Under the pieces are notes generated by a model. The model had not been told where the DNA came from and made no database searches. It saw only the letters and a list, made by a program, of their open reading frames with translations. Positions 52,188 to 61,200 of a stretch of 64,000 nucleotides of DNA are shown in pieces. Each line of letters begins with the position of its first letter. Position 1 is the first letter of the stretch. The position numbers and the translations under genes are program-made. This stretch comes from JACCZZ01 sp044227805 (GTDB taxonomy: Bacteria; Bacteroidota; Bacteroidia; Chitinophagales; UBA10324): the NCBI GenBank assembly GCA_044227805.1, contig JBGAWA010000005.1, forward strand, positions 13,374 to 77,373, given 5' to 3'.

Positions 52188-53525
52188 ATGTCAAAACAAA
52201 TCACCATCCTCGGTGCCGGACTTGTCGGCTCACTGTTGGCAGTGCTGCTTGCCAAGCGAAACAACAACGTTACCATTTATGAACGCCGTGCTGATATGCG
52301 CAGGGAAAAAATGCAGGCAGGCCGTTCCATCAATCTCGCCCTAAGTGACCGCGGATGGAAAGGGTTGCAGGCTGCCGGACTGGAAGCGGCCATTCGTAAA
52401 ATAGCAATTCCCATGCATAGCAGGATGATTCATGCGGTGGATGGAACATATAACCAACAACCTTACGGCAAAGAAGGGCAGGCTATTTATTCTGTCTCCC
52501 GCGGGGCGTTAAATATGGCACTGATGGATCTTGCCGAACAGCAGGAAGGAGTTAAAATTTATTTCAACCAGCGTGCGGAAACCATTGACCTGGAGAAGCC
52601 GGAAGTGAAATTCGACACGCATAGCGCGCAGCCCTATGCGGAAAGCGATCTGATCTTCGGCGCCGATGGCGCTTACTCTGCACTACGGCATACGATGCAG
52701 TTCCTCGACAGGTTTAATCTGTCACAATCCTATATAGAGCACGGCTATAAAGAATTGACGATTCCGGCCGCACCCGACGGCACACATCAGCTGTACAAAA
52801 ATGCTTTGCACATCTGGCCAAGAAAAAATTTCATGCTGATCGCATTGCCTAACCTCGACGGAAGTTTTACCTGTACCTTATTCTTTCAGTTTGACGGACC
52901 GGTTTCTTTTTCATCGCTGAAAACAGAAGAGGATATCGAAGACTTCTTCCGCACCTACTTTCCGGATGCCCTACCTTTAATGCCTACTTTCAAAGAAGAC
53001 TTTGCACGCAACCCAACTGCTTCACTCGTTACGGTCCGTTGTTTTCCCTGGACTTATAAAGACAAGGCCTGCCTGATTGGCGATGCAGCCCATGCCATTG
53101 TACCATTTTTCGGGCAGGGCATGAATTGTGGCTTTGAAGATTGTACGGTATTGAATGAGCTGATGAATGAATATGCTGATGACTGGAATAAAATTCTGCC
53201 GGCTTTCGAACAATCAAGAAAACCCAATGCCGATGCCATTGCAGAACTGGCGCTGAATAATTTTATTGAGATGCGCGACCTCGTGGCAGACCCGCATTTT
53301 CTGCATAAGAAAAAAATTGAACGGCTGATAGCGGCCGCTTTCCCCGACCGTTTTATTTCACCCTATCAGATAGTATCATTCTCCAACATTCCGTATGCTG
53401 AAGCCCTGCAAAAAGGGAAAGCCATCAATGAGGTAACGGAATGGCTCACCAGAGTTGAAAACCTGGAAGAAAAAATGCTCTCCGCCGAAATACAACAGGT
53501 GATTCAACCGGTACTGTTTGGATAA
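52188..53525 (+). CDS. kmo: Kynurenine 3-monooxygenase
   Basis: 445 residues, FAD-dependent aromatic hydroxylase. N-terminal FAD loop ITILGAGLVGSLLAVLLAKR, the RSINLALSDRGWKGL segment specific to KMO, LIFGADGAYSALRH (DG motif) and CLIGDAAHAIVPFFGQGMNCGFEDC (second FAD motif). It hydroxylates kynurenine using NADPH and oxygen, so the pathway needs aerobic growth. No clear C-terminal membrane anchor of the eukaryotic type. About 100 bp downstream of kynU on the same strand. Confidence 0.95.
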   Translation: MSKQITILGAGLVGSLLAVLLAKRNNNVTIYERRADMRREKMQAGRSINLALSDRGWKGLQAAGLEAAIRKIAIPMHSRMIHAVDGTYNQQPYGKEGQAIYSVSRGALNMALMDLAEQQEGVKIYFNQRAETIDLEKPEVKFDTHSAQPYAESDLIFGADGAYSALRHTMQFLDRFNLSQSYIEHGYKELTIPAAPDGTHQLYKNALHIWPRKNFMLIALPNLDGSFTCTLFFQFDGPVSFSSLKTEEDIEDFFRTYFPDALPLMPTFKEDFARNPTASLVTVRCFPWTYKDKACLIGDAAHAIVPFFGQGMNCGFEDCTVLNELMNEYADDWNKILPAFEQSRKPNADAIAELALNNFIEMRDLVADPHFLHKKKIERLIAAAFPDRFISPYQIVSFSNIPYAEALQKGKAINEVTEWLTRVENLEEKMLSAEIQQVIQPVLFG

Positions 53526-53649
53526 TTTGGATCGTATCGCAGGGCGATGTCTGCAGATCAATCTTTACATGCTGGCGATAACAGTGCCTTTATTATAAAC
53601 CCAGCGCACTATTTCCTTTACCATGCGCTGTGAATCCATTGATTTGGAT

Positions 53650-54132
53650 TTAGTCTGCTCTTACAAGTACTCTCTTCCACGTTTTATTGTCGCCAATGAT
53701 AAGCGTATCCCCTTTTAGTGTAAATACTCTTTGCTGATCTGTGTCAATATAATAGGGAATGCAACCTCCTTTGACATGATGGGTCACCACTGAGTTTTTT
53801 AAGTCGACTGAATAAGTCCCAAAATACCCGAAGGAATTTTGCCAGATGTAATCATATAAATTAATGGTGTATTTCATTGAAGAATCCTTTGAAATCATCA
53901 AGGGGAATTCTGAAGAAATATTTATGTTGACAATATTGCTTTTGGTATAGGTGAAATACCCTTTTGGATTTTTACCATAGGGATATTTCCACCTGCCTGT
54001 TGTCGAATCCAAATCGGCAAATTCAATTAATTGCCATGTACCTACAATTGTATTTTCCTTAGCAGTCGTTTGTCCGAATAAGTAAGTATTAGCGCATCCG
54101 GTCAATACGATGCATAGAATGAATCTTTTCAT
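53650..54132 (-). CDS. Lipocalin-like secreted protein
   Basis: 160 residues from ATG at 54132, giving MKRFILCIVLTGCANTYLFG with a lipobox-like GCAN. The body begins IVGTWQLIEFADLDSTTGRW, the GxW start of lipocalin-like domains in Bacteroidota, and alternates short strands to the end. It may bind a small hydrophobic ligand; nothing more can be said. Encoded convergently with kmo and in line with scpB, from which it is separated by ~46 bp. Confidence 0.65.
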   Translation of the reverse strand: MKRFILCIVLTGCANTYLFGQTTAKENTIVGTWQLIEFADLDSTTGRWKYPYGKNPKGYFTYTKSNIVNINISSEFPLMISKDSSMKYTINLYDYIWQNSFGYFGTYSVDLKNSVVTHHVKGGCIPYYIDTDQQRVFTLKGDTLIIGDNKTWKRVLVRAD

Positions 54133-54178
54133 ATGTTGATTTTGTTTGGAGGCATCAGCCTTGACAGGCTTACTGCAT

Positions 54179-54751
54179 TCAGTTATCCGAAGGAGAACCA
54201 ATCACATTATCCAATGGCTGCTCAAGGTCCTTCAGCTTAGGCAGATCATTCACCGAGTTGATGCCAAAATAATTCATAAAAAAATTGCTGACACCATATA
54301 GCAGCGGTTTTCCCACTTCTTCGCTTCTGCCGATAATGGCAATCAGTTCCTTCTCCAGCAATTTCTGAATAGTATAGTCGCAGTTTACTCCCCTGATACG
54401 CTCAATATCCGGCTTGGAGATCGGTTGGCGATAGGCGATGATTGCCAGCGTTTCCAGCGAGTTGGTGGACAGCCTCTTATTCAGTTTACTTTTTAAAAAC
54501 TCGCTGACGGTGGGCTGATAAGCCGGCTTGGTCAGAAACTGGTAACCACCGGCAATTGGCACCATCTCAAAAGCAAAATCGCCATCGTGGTATTTCTGTA
54601 CGAGCGCTTCCACATGCGATTCAATTTCTTCCTTGCTGAGTTCAAGCCCTACGAGGCGAATAAGGCATTCCTGCAAATCCTTTATGGAAATCGGTTGCTC
54701 CGCTACGAAGATCAAGGCTTCAATATGTGACTGTATTCCTTCCAAGGCCAT
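54179..54751 (-). CDS. scpB: ScpB, SMC-ScpAB condensin subunit
   Basis: 190 residues from ATG at 54751. Two winged-helix domains: HIEALIFVAEQPISIKDLQECL and LSTNSLETLAIIAYRQPISKPDIERIRGVNCDYTIQKLLEKELIAIIGR, the latter being the strongest ScpB signature. ScpB with ScpA bridges SMC heads in chromosome segregation. The open frame goes back to 54781, but a -7-like TATATTTG lies between, so the shorter start is preferred. ScpA is not in the window. Confidence 0.92.
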   Translation of the reverse strand: MALEGIQSHIEALIFVAEQPISIKDLQECLIRLVGLELSKEEIESHVEALVQKYHDGDFAFEMVPIAGGYQFLTKPAYQPTVSEFLKSKLNKRLSTNSLETLAIIAYRQPISKPDIERIRGVNCDYTIQKLLEKELIAIIGRSEEVGKPLLYGVSNFFMNYFGINSVNDLPKLKDLEQPLDNVIGSPSDN

Positions 54752-54763
54752 TTTTATTTCGCG

Positions 54764-54771
54764 CAAATATA
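54764..54771 (-). promoter_or_regulatory. -7-like box of scpB
   Basis: TATATTTG on the minus strand, 12 bp upstream of the ScpB ATG at 54751, matching TAnnTTTG. It lies between the two candidate starts, so transcription would begin after the upstream ATG and the shorter protein is favoured. Confidence 0.4.
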
Positions 54772-54916
54772 ATTGTTTCATATGGGTAAATGGACGCAGG
54801 ACGCTATTGTTTTACAATGGCTATTGCTGTCCGGACAATGGCATGACACCGTGAATTCACTAAAATATTTAGCATAGACAACCGTCTGATAGCGCGATGC
54901 ATTGAACAATGATTGG

Positions 54917-54924
54917 TATCTTTG
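54917..54924 (+). promoter_or_regulatory. -7-like box of the zinc metallopeptidase gene
   Basis: TATCTTTG is 29 bp upstream of the ATG at 54954, matching TAnnTTTG, and lies inside the longer frame that starts at 54909; this favours the start at 54954. No clear -33 TTG. Confidence 0.4.
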
Positions 54925-54953
54925 CGTTAACAAAACCAAACTTCTACCCAACT

Positions 54954-55640
54954 ATGCAAATGTTGTTTTTTGTTGTGATGATCGTTTTGCTGCTTGTCGG
55001 CTTTCTCGTTCAGGCACGATTGCGTTCCCGGATGTCAGAATATAGCAAGTATCCAACTCCCAACGGCTGGAGTGGTGCTGATGTGGCGGAGAAAATGCTT
55101 CGCGACAATGGCATCTATGATGTTAAGATCATCTCCGTGCCCGGCCAGTTGACGGATCATTACAATCCTGTGGATAAAACGGTCAACCTCAGCCCCGATG
55201 TATTCGAAGGCAGAAGCGTGATGGCTGCGATGATCGCCGCACATGAATGCGGACATGCGGTTCAGCATGCAACGGCTTACAGCTGGCTCAATCTGAGATC
55301 GAGGCTTGTACCCATCGTGAGTTTCTCTTCACAGTGGATGCAGTGGATATTGCTGGCCGGCATCCTGACATTACAGTTTTTCCCCCAGCTGTTGTTAGTA
55401 GGTATTGTCTTATTTGCGATGACCACATTGTTCAGCTTCGTTACTTTACCCGTAGAATTTGACGCCAGCCGCCGTGGGTTAGCCTGGATCAATCAAAGCG
55501 GTTTTATGGCCGGTGCCGACAGTGAAAAAGCCAAAGACGGATTGTGGTGGGCTGCCATGACCTATGTTGTTGCCGCGCTTTCCTCGCTGGCAACACTGGT
55601 GTACTACATCATGATTTTTATGGGCGGAAGAAGGAATTAA
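54954..55640 (+). CDS. YugP-like neutral zinc metallopeptidase, membrane-bound
   Basis: 228 residues from ATG at 54954. First membrane segment MLFFVVMIVLLLVGFLVQA, then a cytoplasmic or periplasmic domain with the zinc motif AAHECGHAVQHATAYSWLNLRSR (HExxH at ~97) and YNPVDKTVNLSPDVFEGRSVMA just before it. Two more membrane segments (~137-180) and a C-terminal one follow, the usual YugP/DUF2268 layout. Substrate unknown. It is followed by decayed and young repeats and a strong terminator. Confidence 0.88.
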   Translation: MQMLFFVVMIVLLLVGFLVQARLRSRMSEYSKYPTPNGWSGADVAEKMLRDNGIYDVKIISVPGQLTDHYNPVDKTVNLSPDVFEGRSVMAAMIAAHECGHAVQHATAYSWLNLRSRLVPIVSFSSQWMQWILLAGILTLQFFPQLLLVGIVLFAMTTLFSFVTLPVEFDASRRGLAWINQSGFMAGADSEKAKDGLWWAAMTYVVAALSSLATLVYYIMIFMGGRRN

Positions 55641-55659
55641 TCCTGCCATTAGTGTTAAA

Positions 55660-55804
55660 CCAACCATTGCAGTTCAAAACATCCGTGAGCATAACCCCGA
55701 TGTAGTTCTGTTTAAGGTGTGTGAAATATTTTTTTGTAAAATGCGCAACCCCTTATCGGTTTTCAGCCGTAGCTGATCGGATTTTTTTTATTGAAATATG
55801 AAGA
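55660..55804 (+). repeat. Decayed copy of the 152-bp element
   Basis: CCAACCATTGCAGTTCAAAAC, ATAACCCCGATGTAGTTCTG, GGTGTGTGAAATA and TTATTGAAAT in order, directly after the metallopeptidase gene. It lies 96 bp before young copy C in the same orientation. Confidence 0.65.
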
Positions 55805-55806
55805 CT

Positions 55807-55846
55807 AAAAGCCCTGCAGCGAAAAATATCGCTGCAGGGCTTTTTT
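55807..55846 (+). terminator. Strong rho-independent terminator
   Basis: Perfect 16-bp stem 55807-55822 / 55829-55844 with a 6-base loop (AAAATA) and a T-run on the plus strand; the arm also begins with four A, so it could work in both directions. It ends the metallopeptidase transcript. Confidence 0.85.
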
Positions 55847-55900
55847 GTCCCGCTGATAGTTCAGTCTGCTTTTCTGAAAATACAATCCTGTATTTTTTAA

Positions 55901-56052
55901 CCCACATTTTGCAGTTCAAAGCGGCAACGGGTTTAACCCCGACGTAGAACTGCTTAGGGTTTGTGAAACATTTTCTTTTCTTGACAAATTGAGCAAACCC
56001 TTAGCAGTTCTGAGTCGCAGCGAAGCGGGATTTTTCCACTGAAAAATCCGGG
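55901..56052 (+). repeat. 152-bp MITE-like element, copy C (young)
   Basis: Full-length copy (CCCACATTTTGCAG...AAAAATCCGGG) with a perfect 5-bp direct duplication, TTTAA at 55896-55900 and 56053-56057. The internal stem has AGAACTGC / GCAGTTCT, as in copies B and D. It lies between the terminator and the promoter of the Ig-like lipoprotein gene. Confidence 0.9.
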
Positions 56053-56168
56053 TTTAATGCATGAATCCCGCTTTTCCCCGACGTTACGTTGCTAACGGTC
56101 AGCCTGTTTTCACCAGCAAAAAAGAATGATTCTCAAATCCGGAGCAAAGCTGCAAATACGGCGGTTTC

Positions 56169-56197
56169 TTGTTTCTCACCCTACAATCTTATTTTTG
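56169..56197 (+). promoter_or_regulatory. Candidate promoter of the Ig-like lipoprotein gene
   Basis: TTG at 56169-56171, an 18-bp spacer and TATTTTTG at 56190-56197, a good match to the Bacteroidota -33/-7 consensus. The ATG at 56211 follows 13 bp later. The TTG has been read as the start of a longer frame, but it is the promoter element. Confidence 0.5.
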
Positions 56198-56210
56198 CCG
56201 TTCTTCTCGC

Positions 56211-57863
56211 ATGCCGAAAAAAATTCTCTGTTATCTCGCAATGACCATTCTGTTGAACGCCTGTGCCAGCCAGATGGCGCCAACAGGTGGCGAAAAGGAT
56301 GTTACACCGCCGGTGCCGGTCCGCAGCAATCCGGATAATTTATCGATTCATTTCAAATCGCAAAAAATCACCATCACCTTCAATGAATTTATCCAGGCAG
56401 GAGATTTTGGTTCACAGGTATTTTTTTCACCGGCACTCAAAATCAAACCACAATACCGCGTACATGGGAAAACACTGAGCATCACCTTAAGGGATACGCT
56501 GAAATCCCACACCACCTATACAGTAAATTTTGGAGCTGCCGTGAAGGACATTACTGAAGGAAATATTATGATCAACTACCAGTATGTATTTTCTACCGGC
56601 GATTATATTGATTCGATGTATATACAAGGCGTCATCAAATGCGCGGAGGATGGATTGCCAAAAGAAAATGTGCTGGCCATGTTGTACAGCGACCTTACGG
56701 ACTCAGTGATTGCGAAAGAAAGGCCGGCCTATTACGCGCACACTGATAAAAACGGGCATTTTGAAATCAGTCATTTGAAAGAGGGCGCTTATAAGTTGAT
56801 CGGACTGCGGGATCAGGATGCAGATCTCCAATACGGTCCGGCAGATGACATTGCCTTTCTCGACTCCGCTGTTGAAATCAGGGACAGTGCCGGGTTCTTC
56901 TCCATGCTGCTGTTCAGGCCTGTTGCCGAGCACCAGAAAATGCTGAGTGCACATGCTTCACAACCTGGCAGGGTGTCCATTGCATTTGCCAAGCCGGTGC
57001 GCCAGTTGCAGGTAACACCGCTAATGGGCAATGCTGCCGAAGGCCTGTTGCAATACAATGCAGCGAGAGACACCGCCATCTTTTTTCTGAATGATCTTGT
57101 TTCCGACAGTATGCGCCTGCAAATAGTTGACGGTGATTTTTCTGATACTGCGCGAGTGAGAATGAAACCGGTGAATGAAAAAGAGAAAGTGTTTCTTCCG
57201 AAGCTCGCCATCACCTCCGTGTTGAAAGGCGGACGAAGCAGCCAACAGCAGGAACCGGACAAACCTTTCCTGTTGCAATTTTCTACACCGGTAACCTCAG
57301 TAACTCCCGGCAGAATGCTGTTGCTGACCAATGACACCACCAAGGTCAGCCTGCCTGCAGAAGCAAAACTGATCGCCGATACGATAACACTCAGGAAACG
57401 CGCGGCGATATATTTTCCATTTAACGAGAAGACGAATTACACATTGATGGTTCCGGATTCGGCTTTCATGGATGTGTATGGCCGGTTTAATGACAGCGTT
57501 TCCATTGCTTTTGTAACATTTGAAAAATCAGCTACCGGCAACCTGCTGCTGAAGGTCACCACAGATTCTATTCGAAATTACTTTTATGAATTAAGCAATA
57601 GTTCCAAAGAAGTAGTGGCTCGCGGTAAACTGAAACCCGGATTGACGGAATTGAAATTCAATGCCATGCGACCGGGACAATATTCACTGAAAGTGATAGA
57701 GGACCTGAATGGCAACAACCGCTGGGACACCGGTAACTACTGGAAGCATTTGCAGCCCGAGAAGATTTATAATTATACAGATGAAATAACACTGCGCGCC
57801 AACTGGGACCTCGAGGTGGAGATGAAGGTTGGCAATGTACAGAAACCGAAGGGTACGCGATAA
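56211..57863 (+). CDS. Lipoprotein with Ig-like (SbsA/Big_5) domain
   Basis: 550 residues from ATG at 56211: MPKKILCYLAMTILLNACASQ has a clear lipobox (LNAC, Cys18). Residues ~35-130 form a Big_5 Ig-like domain (IHFKSQKITITFNEFIQAGDFGSQVFFSPALKIKPQYRVHGKTLSITLRDTLKSHTTYTVNFG, the Ca-sensing type common in Bacteroidota). Several further beta-rich domains follow, and the tail DLNGNNRWDTGNYWKHLQPEKIYNY is typical of this family. Surface-exposed or periplasmic; function unknown. Confidence 0.82.
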   Translation: MPKKILCYLAMTILLNACASQMAPTGGEKDVTPPVPVRSNPDNLSIHFKSQKITITFNEFIQAGDFGSQVFFSPALKIKPQYRVHGKTLSITLRDTLKSHTTYTVNFGAAVKDITEGNIMINYQYVFSTGDYIDSMYIQGVIKCAEDGLPKENVLAMLYSDLTDSVIAKERPAYYAHTDKNGHFEISHLKEGAYKLIGLRDQDADLQYGPADDIAFLDSAVEIRDSAGFFSMLLFRPVAEHQKMLSAHASQPGRVSIAFAKPVRQLQVTPLMGNAAEGLLQYNAARDTAIFFLNDLVSDSMRLQIVDGDFSDTARVRMKPVNEKEKVFLPKLAITSVLKGGRSSQQQEPDKPFLLQFSTPVTSVTPGRMLLLTNDTTKVSLPAEAKLIADTITLRKRAAIYFPFNEKTNYTLMVPDSAFMDVYGRFNDSVSIAFVTFEKSATGNLLLKVTTDSIRNYFYELSNSSKEVVARGKLKPGLTELKFNAMRPGQYSLKVIEDLNGNNRWDTGNYWKHLQPEKIYNYTDEITLRANWDLEVEMKVGNVQKPKGTR

Positions 57864-58027
57864 GAACTCTTCTGGCTGGATCAATTCGCTTGCACCTGTA
57901 TTGGCAGATTGAAAGTTTCCGCTTCGTTATGCCGGAGCATTGCAAAATGCAGGATGAATCAGTAACGCCTTCTGTCCTTTCCATCTAACCCAGCGCGGCA
58001 CTTCCACTCCGCCTTGCAAACGATGAA

Positions 58028-58179
58028 CCCGCATTTTTCAGTTCAAAACGGCAACGGGTTTAACCCCGACGTAGAACTGCTTAGGGTTTGTGAAACATTT
58101 TCTTTTCTTGGCAAATTGAGCAAACCCTTAGCAGTTCTTAGTCGTAGCGAAGCGGGATTTTTCCACTGAAAAATCCGGG
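58028..58179 (+). repeat. 152-bp MITE-like element, copy D (young)
   Basis: Full-length copy with a slightly changed left end (CCCGCATTTTTCAG), making it closer to its own right end. Flanked by the perfect direct repeat ATGAA at 58023-58027 and 58180-58184. Because ATGAA is not palindromic, this copy shows best that the flanks are target duplications and not part of the inverted repeat. It lies in the convergent gap between the Ig-like gene and the first VCBS gene. Confidence 0.9.
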
Positions 58180-58187
58180 ATGAAGGC

Positions 58188-58219
58188 AAAAAAAAATCCC
58201 CGCCAGGAGGCAGGGATTT
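58188..58219 (-). terminator. Rho-independent terminator of the VCBS/ASPIC gene
   Basis: On the minus strand a stem pairs 58209-58219 (AAATCCCTGCC) with 58194-58204 (GGCGGGGATTT), one mismatch, 4-base loop, followed by a run of T (A-run at 58188-58196 on the plus strand). It lies 25 bp after the stop of the leftward gene at 58244 and 4 bp from the copy D duplication. Confidence 0.8.
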
Positions 58220-58243
58220 CAGATGCGGTATTTCAGGAAAATA

Positions 58244-61200
58244 TTACTTCGCCGCTAAGGCTTCCGATTGAAAAACAGTGCGTGGCTGATTCTTATAGTC
58301 GGTGATGATCACTTTTTCAGTGATGGAAGGAATGAAAGCAATCTCTTTGGAATTTTGGGAGAGAAAGCCTGATCCGAAATTCATTTCCACATGAATCCTG
58401 TGTCCGTCTTTCAGGTAGATGTCGGCATACCGGTCTTGCTCCGTGTATTTCACTTTGCTGTTATTGGTGCTTAACTGGTAAGCGAACATCCTGTCATTGT
58501 TGTTCGTGCCGAGTATTACCGGTGTTTGATTTTTACCGATGCTGATCACAGCCAGTGCCTTGGCATCCTTATCAGAGAAGAAACCACTTTCGCGGCTGGG
58601 CAGGTAGGTGAAGTTTCCTTTTCCGTCACCGAGTAAAATCTCACCGATAAATGCATCATTGCGCTCGGTTTCCGATTCCTTGTTGTAGAAATTTCCATGG
58701 TATATCAGGTCAAGGTTGCCATCGCCGTTCACATCATATGGTAGCATACCGAATATGCTGGAGACCTGCGAACGCACCGGCAGCGGACGCATGGCAAATT
58801 TACCGTTACCCATATTCTCGATATAAGAACTTGCCAGCGTACTGGCCGTCAGGTGATACGCTTTGTCCAGCCCTTTCGGTCCATAGATTTCTTGGGTGGA
58901 AGAGAGAGCAAACCCAGAATAGGTTTTGAACTCTTTGGCCAGCACCGGCATTTGTTCGGCGCTGTATTGCAGGTTTTTTACGGGGTAACTCTGTCCGAAG
59001 TTGTAGAAGGAAATCACCACATCGTTAGTACCGTTCTTATCAAAGTCGTAAGCATACAGATCAATCGGTTCTTTTTCAGTTGGCTGATAATAGCGCGTGT
59101 TAAGGCCTTCATTGCCGGCTACATAATCCATATCCCCATCATTGTCGAAATCGCCGGAAACAATACTGTTCCACCAACCTGTGTTATTTTGCAGGCCTGT
59201 CTGATCAGTGATGTTCTCGAATTTGCCATTATTATTTTTCAGAAAGGTTACCGGCATCCACTCCCCGCAAATGACGAGATCCAGTTTCTGATCGTTGTCA
59301 AAATCAGTCCATGCCGCTGAACAAACGAGTCCTGCTTTTTCCAGCGAAGGAGCAACGGTGGCTGTTACATCCGTGAATTTTCCTTGTTCATTTTTCAATA
59401 TCACGCTCCGGGCGGGAGTCGGATAATGTTGAGGTGTTAATCTGCCGCCAATAAATAAATCAAGGTCACCATCATTATCATAATCACCGGCCACCACACA
59501 AGAGCCGCTGGTGAATATATCAGGCAGTGCCTGATCAGCGGAAGCGAATTTGCCTTTACCATCATTTAGATACAGGTGATCGCGATAGTTCTTGTCTTCC
59601 ATATTAAACTGGCTGCCTCCGGTGGCCACATACAGGTCAAGGTCTTTGTCGCCATCAGCATCAAAGAAAAGTGCGCCCATTTCATCAGCCGCTTTATCAT
59701 TGGCCCATGGCTGTCCGCCGGACAGGGCGAACTCGCCATTCGCTGACTGCAGGTACAACGCTCCTGACTGACGCGTTGCGCCGCCAACAAAAAAATCATC
59801 CAGGCCATCGCCGTTTACATCACCAACGGCTAATCCCGGACCGAAGTAACTGTTCTTTTCCGGCAACAAAAGTTCCCGTTTAAAATCATCAAAGGCATCT
59901 TCCTCATGCCTGAAATCAATTTTCAATTTATCGGTAACATTCGTGAAAAGAACATCGGGTTTTGTCACTTCAGGCGCTTTCTCATTGGCATCAGCATAGT
60001 GCAATGTGATCACCTTGTTGACAGCAATGCCGGTCAGGGTTTGTGTTTTCCCATCCAGCCAGGTTACCACCGCTTTGTCAACGGTAGCGGCATCGCCCAG
60101 CCCAAAATGAAGGAGGTCCTGAGAGGTTGACTGGTATCCTCTAACGATGTGATTGGTCTGAAACTGCAGGCCGTTCTTGGTATAGATGCGCACCTCGGCT
60201 CCAATGCCTTTCTTGTTCTGTTCGCTGCCGTCGAATCTGAATTCGATAAAATTATGCTTGATGGTCTGTGCTTCATTATTGCGATAAATGAAAGGAGATT
60301 CTTCCGTATTGCTGCTCACAATATCAATGTCGCCATCAAGGTCGAAGTCGGCAAAAGCGGATCCGTGTGTAATGGTAGGTTGGTTAAAACCCCAGTCATT
60401 GGTCATGCGCGTGAAGGTGAGATCGCCATTATTTTTGAAAACAACATTCGGATCCTTTAACTTCTTCTTATTGATGATAGCGCTTATCTTGCTGAACATC
60501 GCGCTGTCGCCTCTTCGGGTAGCATCTTTCAGCCCTTGAATCAGTTCACGCTCATCGATGTTGAATGTCTTATAATAGCCATTGGAAACAAAAAGATCCT
60601 GGTAACCATCATTGTCAAGATCAACCAGCAACGGGGCCCACGACCATTCTGTCGCATCCACGCCGGCCAGGCAGGCGATCTCGGAGAAAGTGCCATTGCC
60701 ATTATTCAGCTGCAACATGTTGCGCACATACTGATAATGATAGCCACTGCTCACCATGTTGTTAAATTCAGACCGGCGCTGTGCCAGCATGAATGAACGG
60801 CGTACATAGGACCGGTCGAACTTCATATCCACCACAAAAATATCTGGGTAGCCATCGTTATTGATATCGCCCACATCAGCGCCCATGCCAAAGAGTGATG
60901 TCTTTTTCAGCACTTCGCGCGTTGACTCTTTGAACTTGCCGTTGCCCTGGTTGACGAAATAATAATCGTGCATGGCGAAATCGTTGGCAACATACAGGTC
61001 TGGCCAGGTATCCCCGTTGAAATCCGCTACGGTACAACTCAGGCCATAGCCGTGTGTATCGATGCCTGACTCTTTCGACACATTCACAAAATGACCGTTG
61101 TCATTTCTGAAAAGGCGGTCGCTCTGATTGGTGTGATTTTCAATTTTCTCGAGGTTATTGAATCGCATTTTCTCTACCCAGTCGGTCGGGTGATTGGCAA

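Noticed and set aside
921..58179. CRISPR array
   Set aside because: The repeated units are 152 bp, widely dispersed and in different gaps, without regular spacers.
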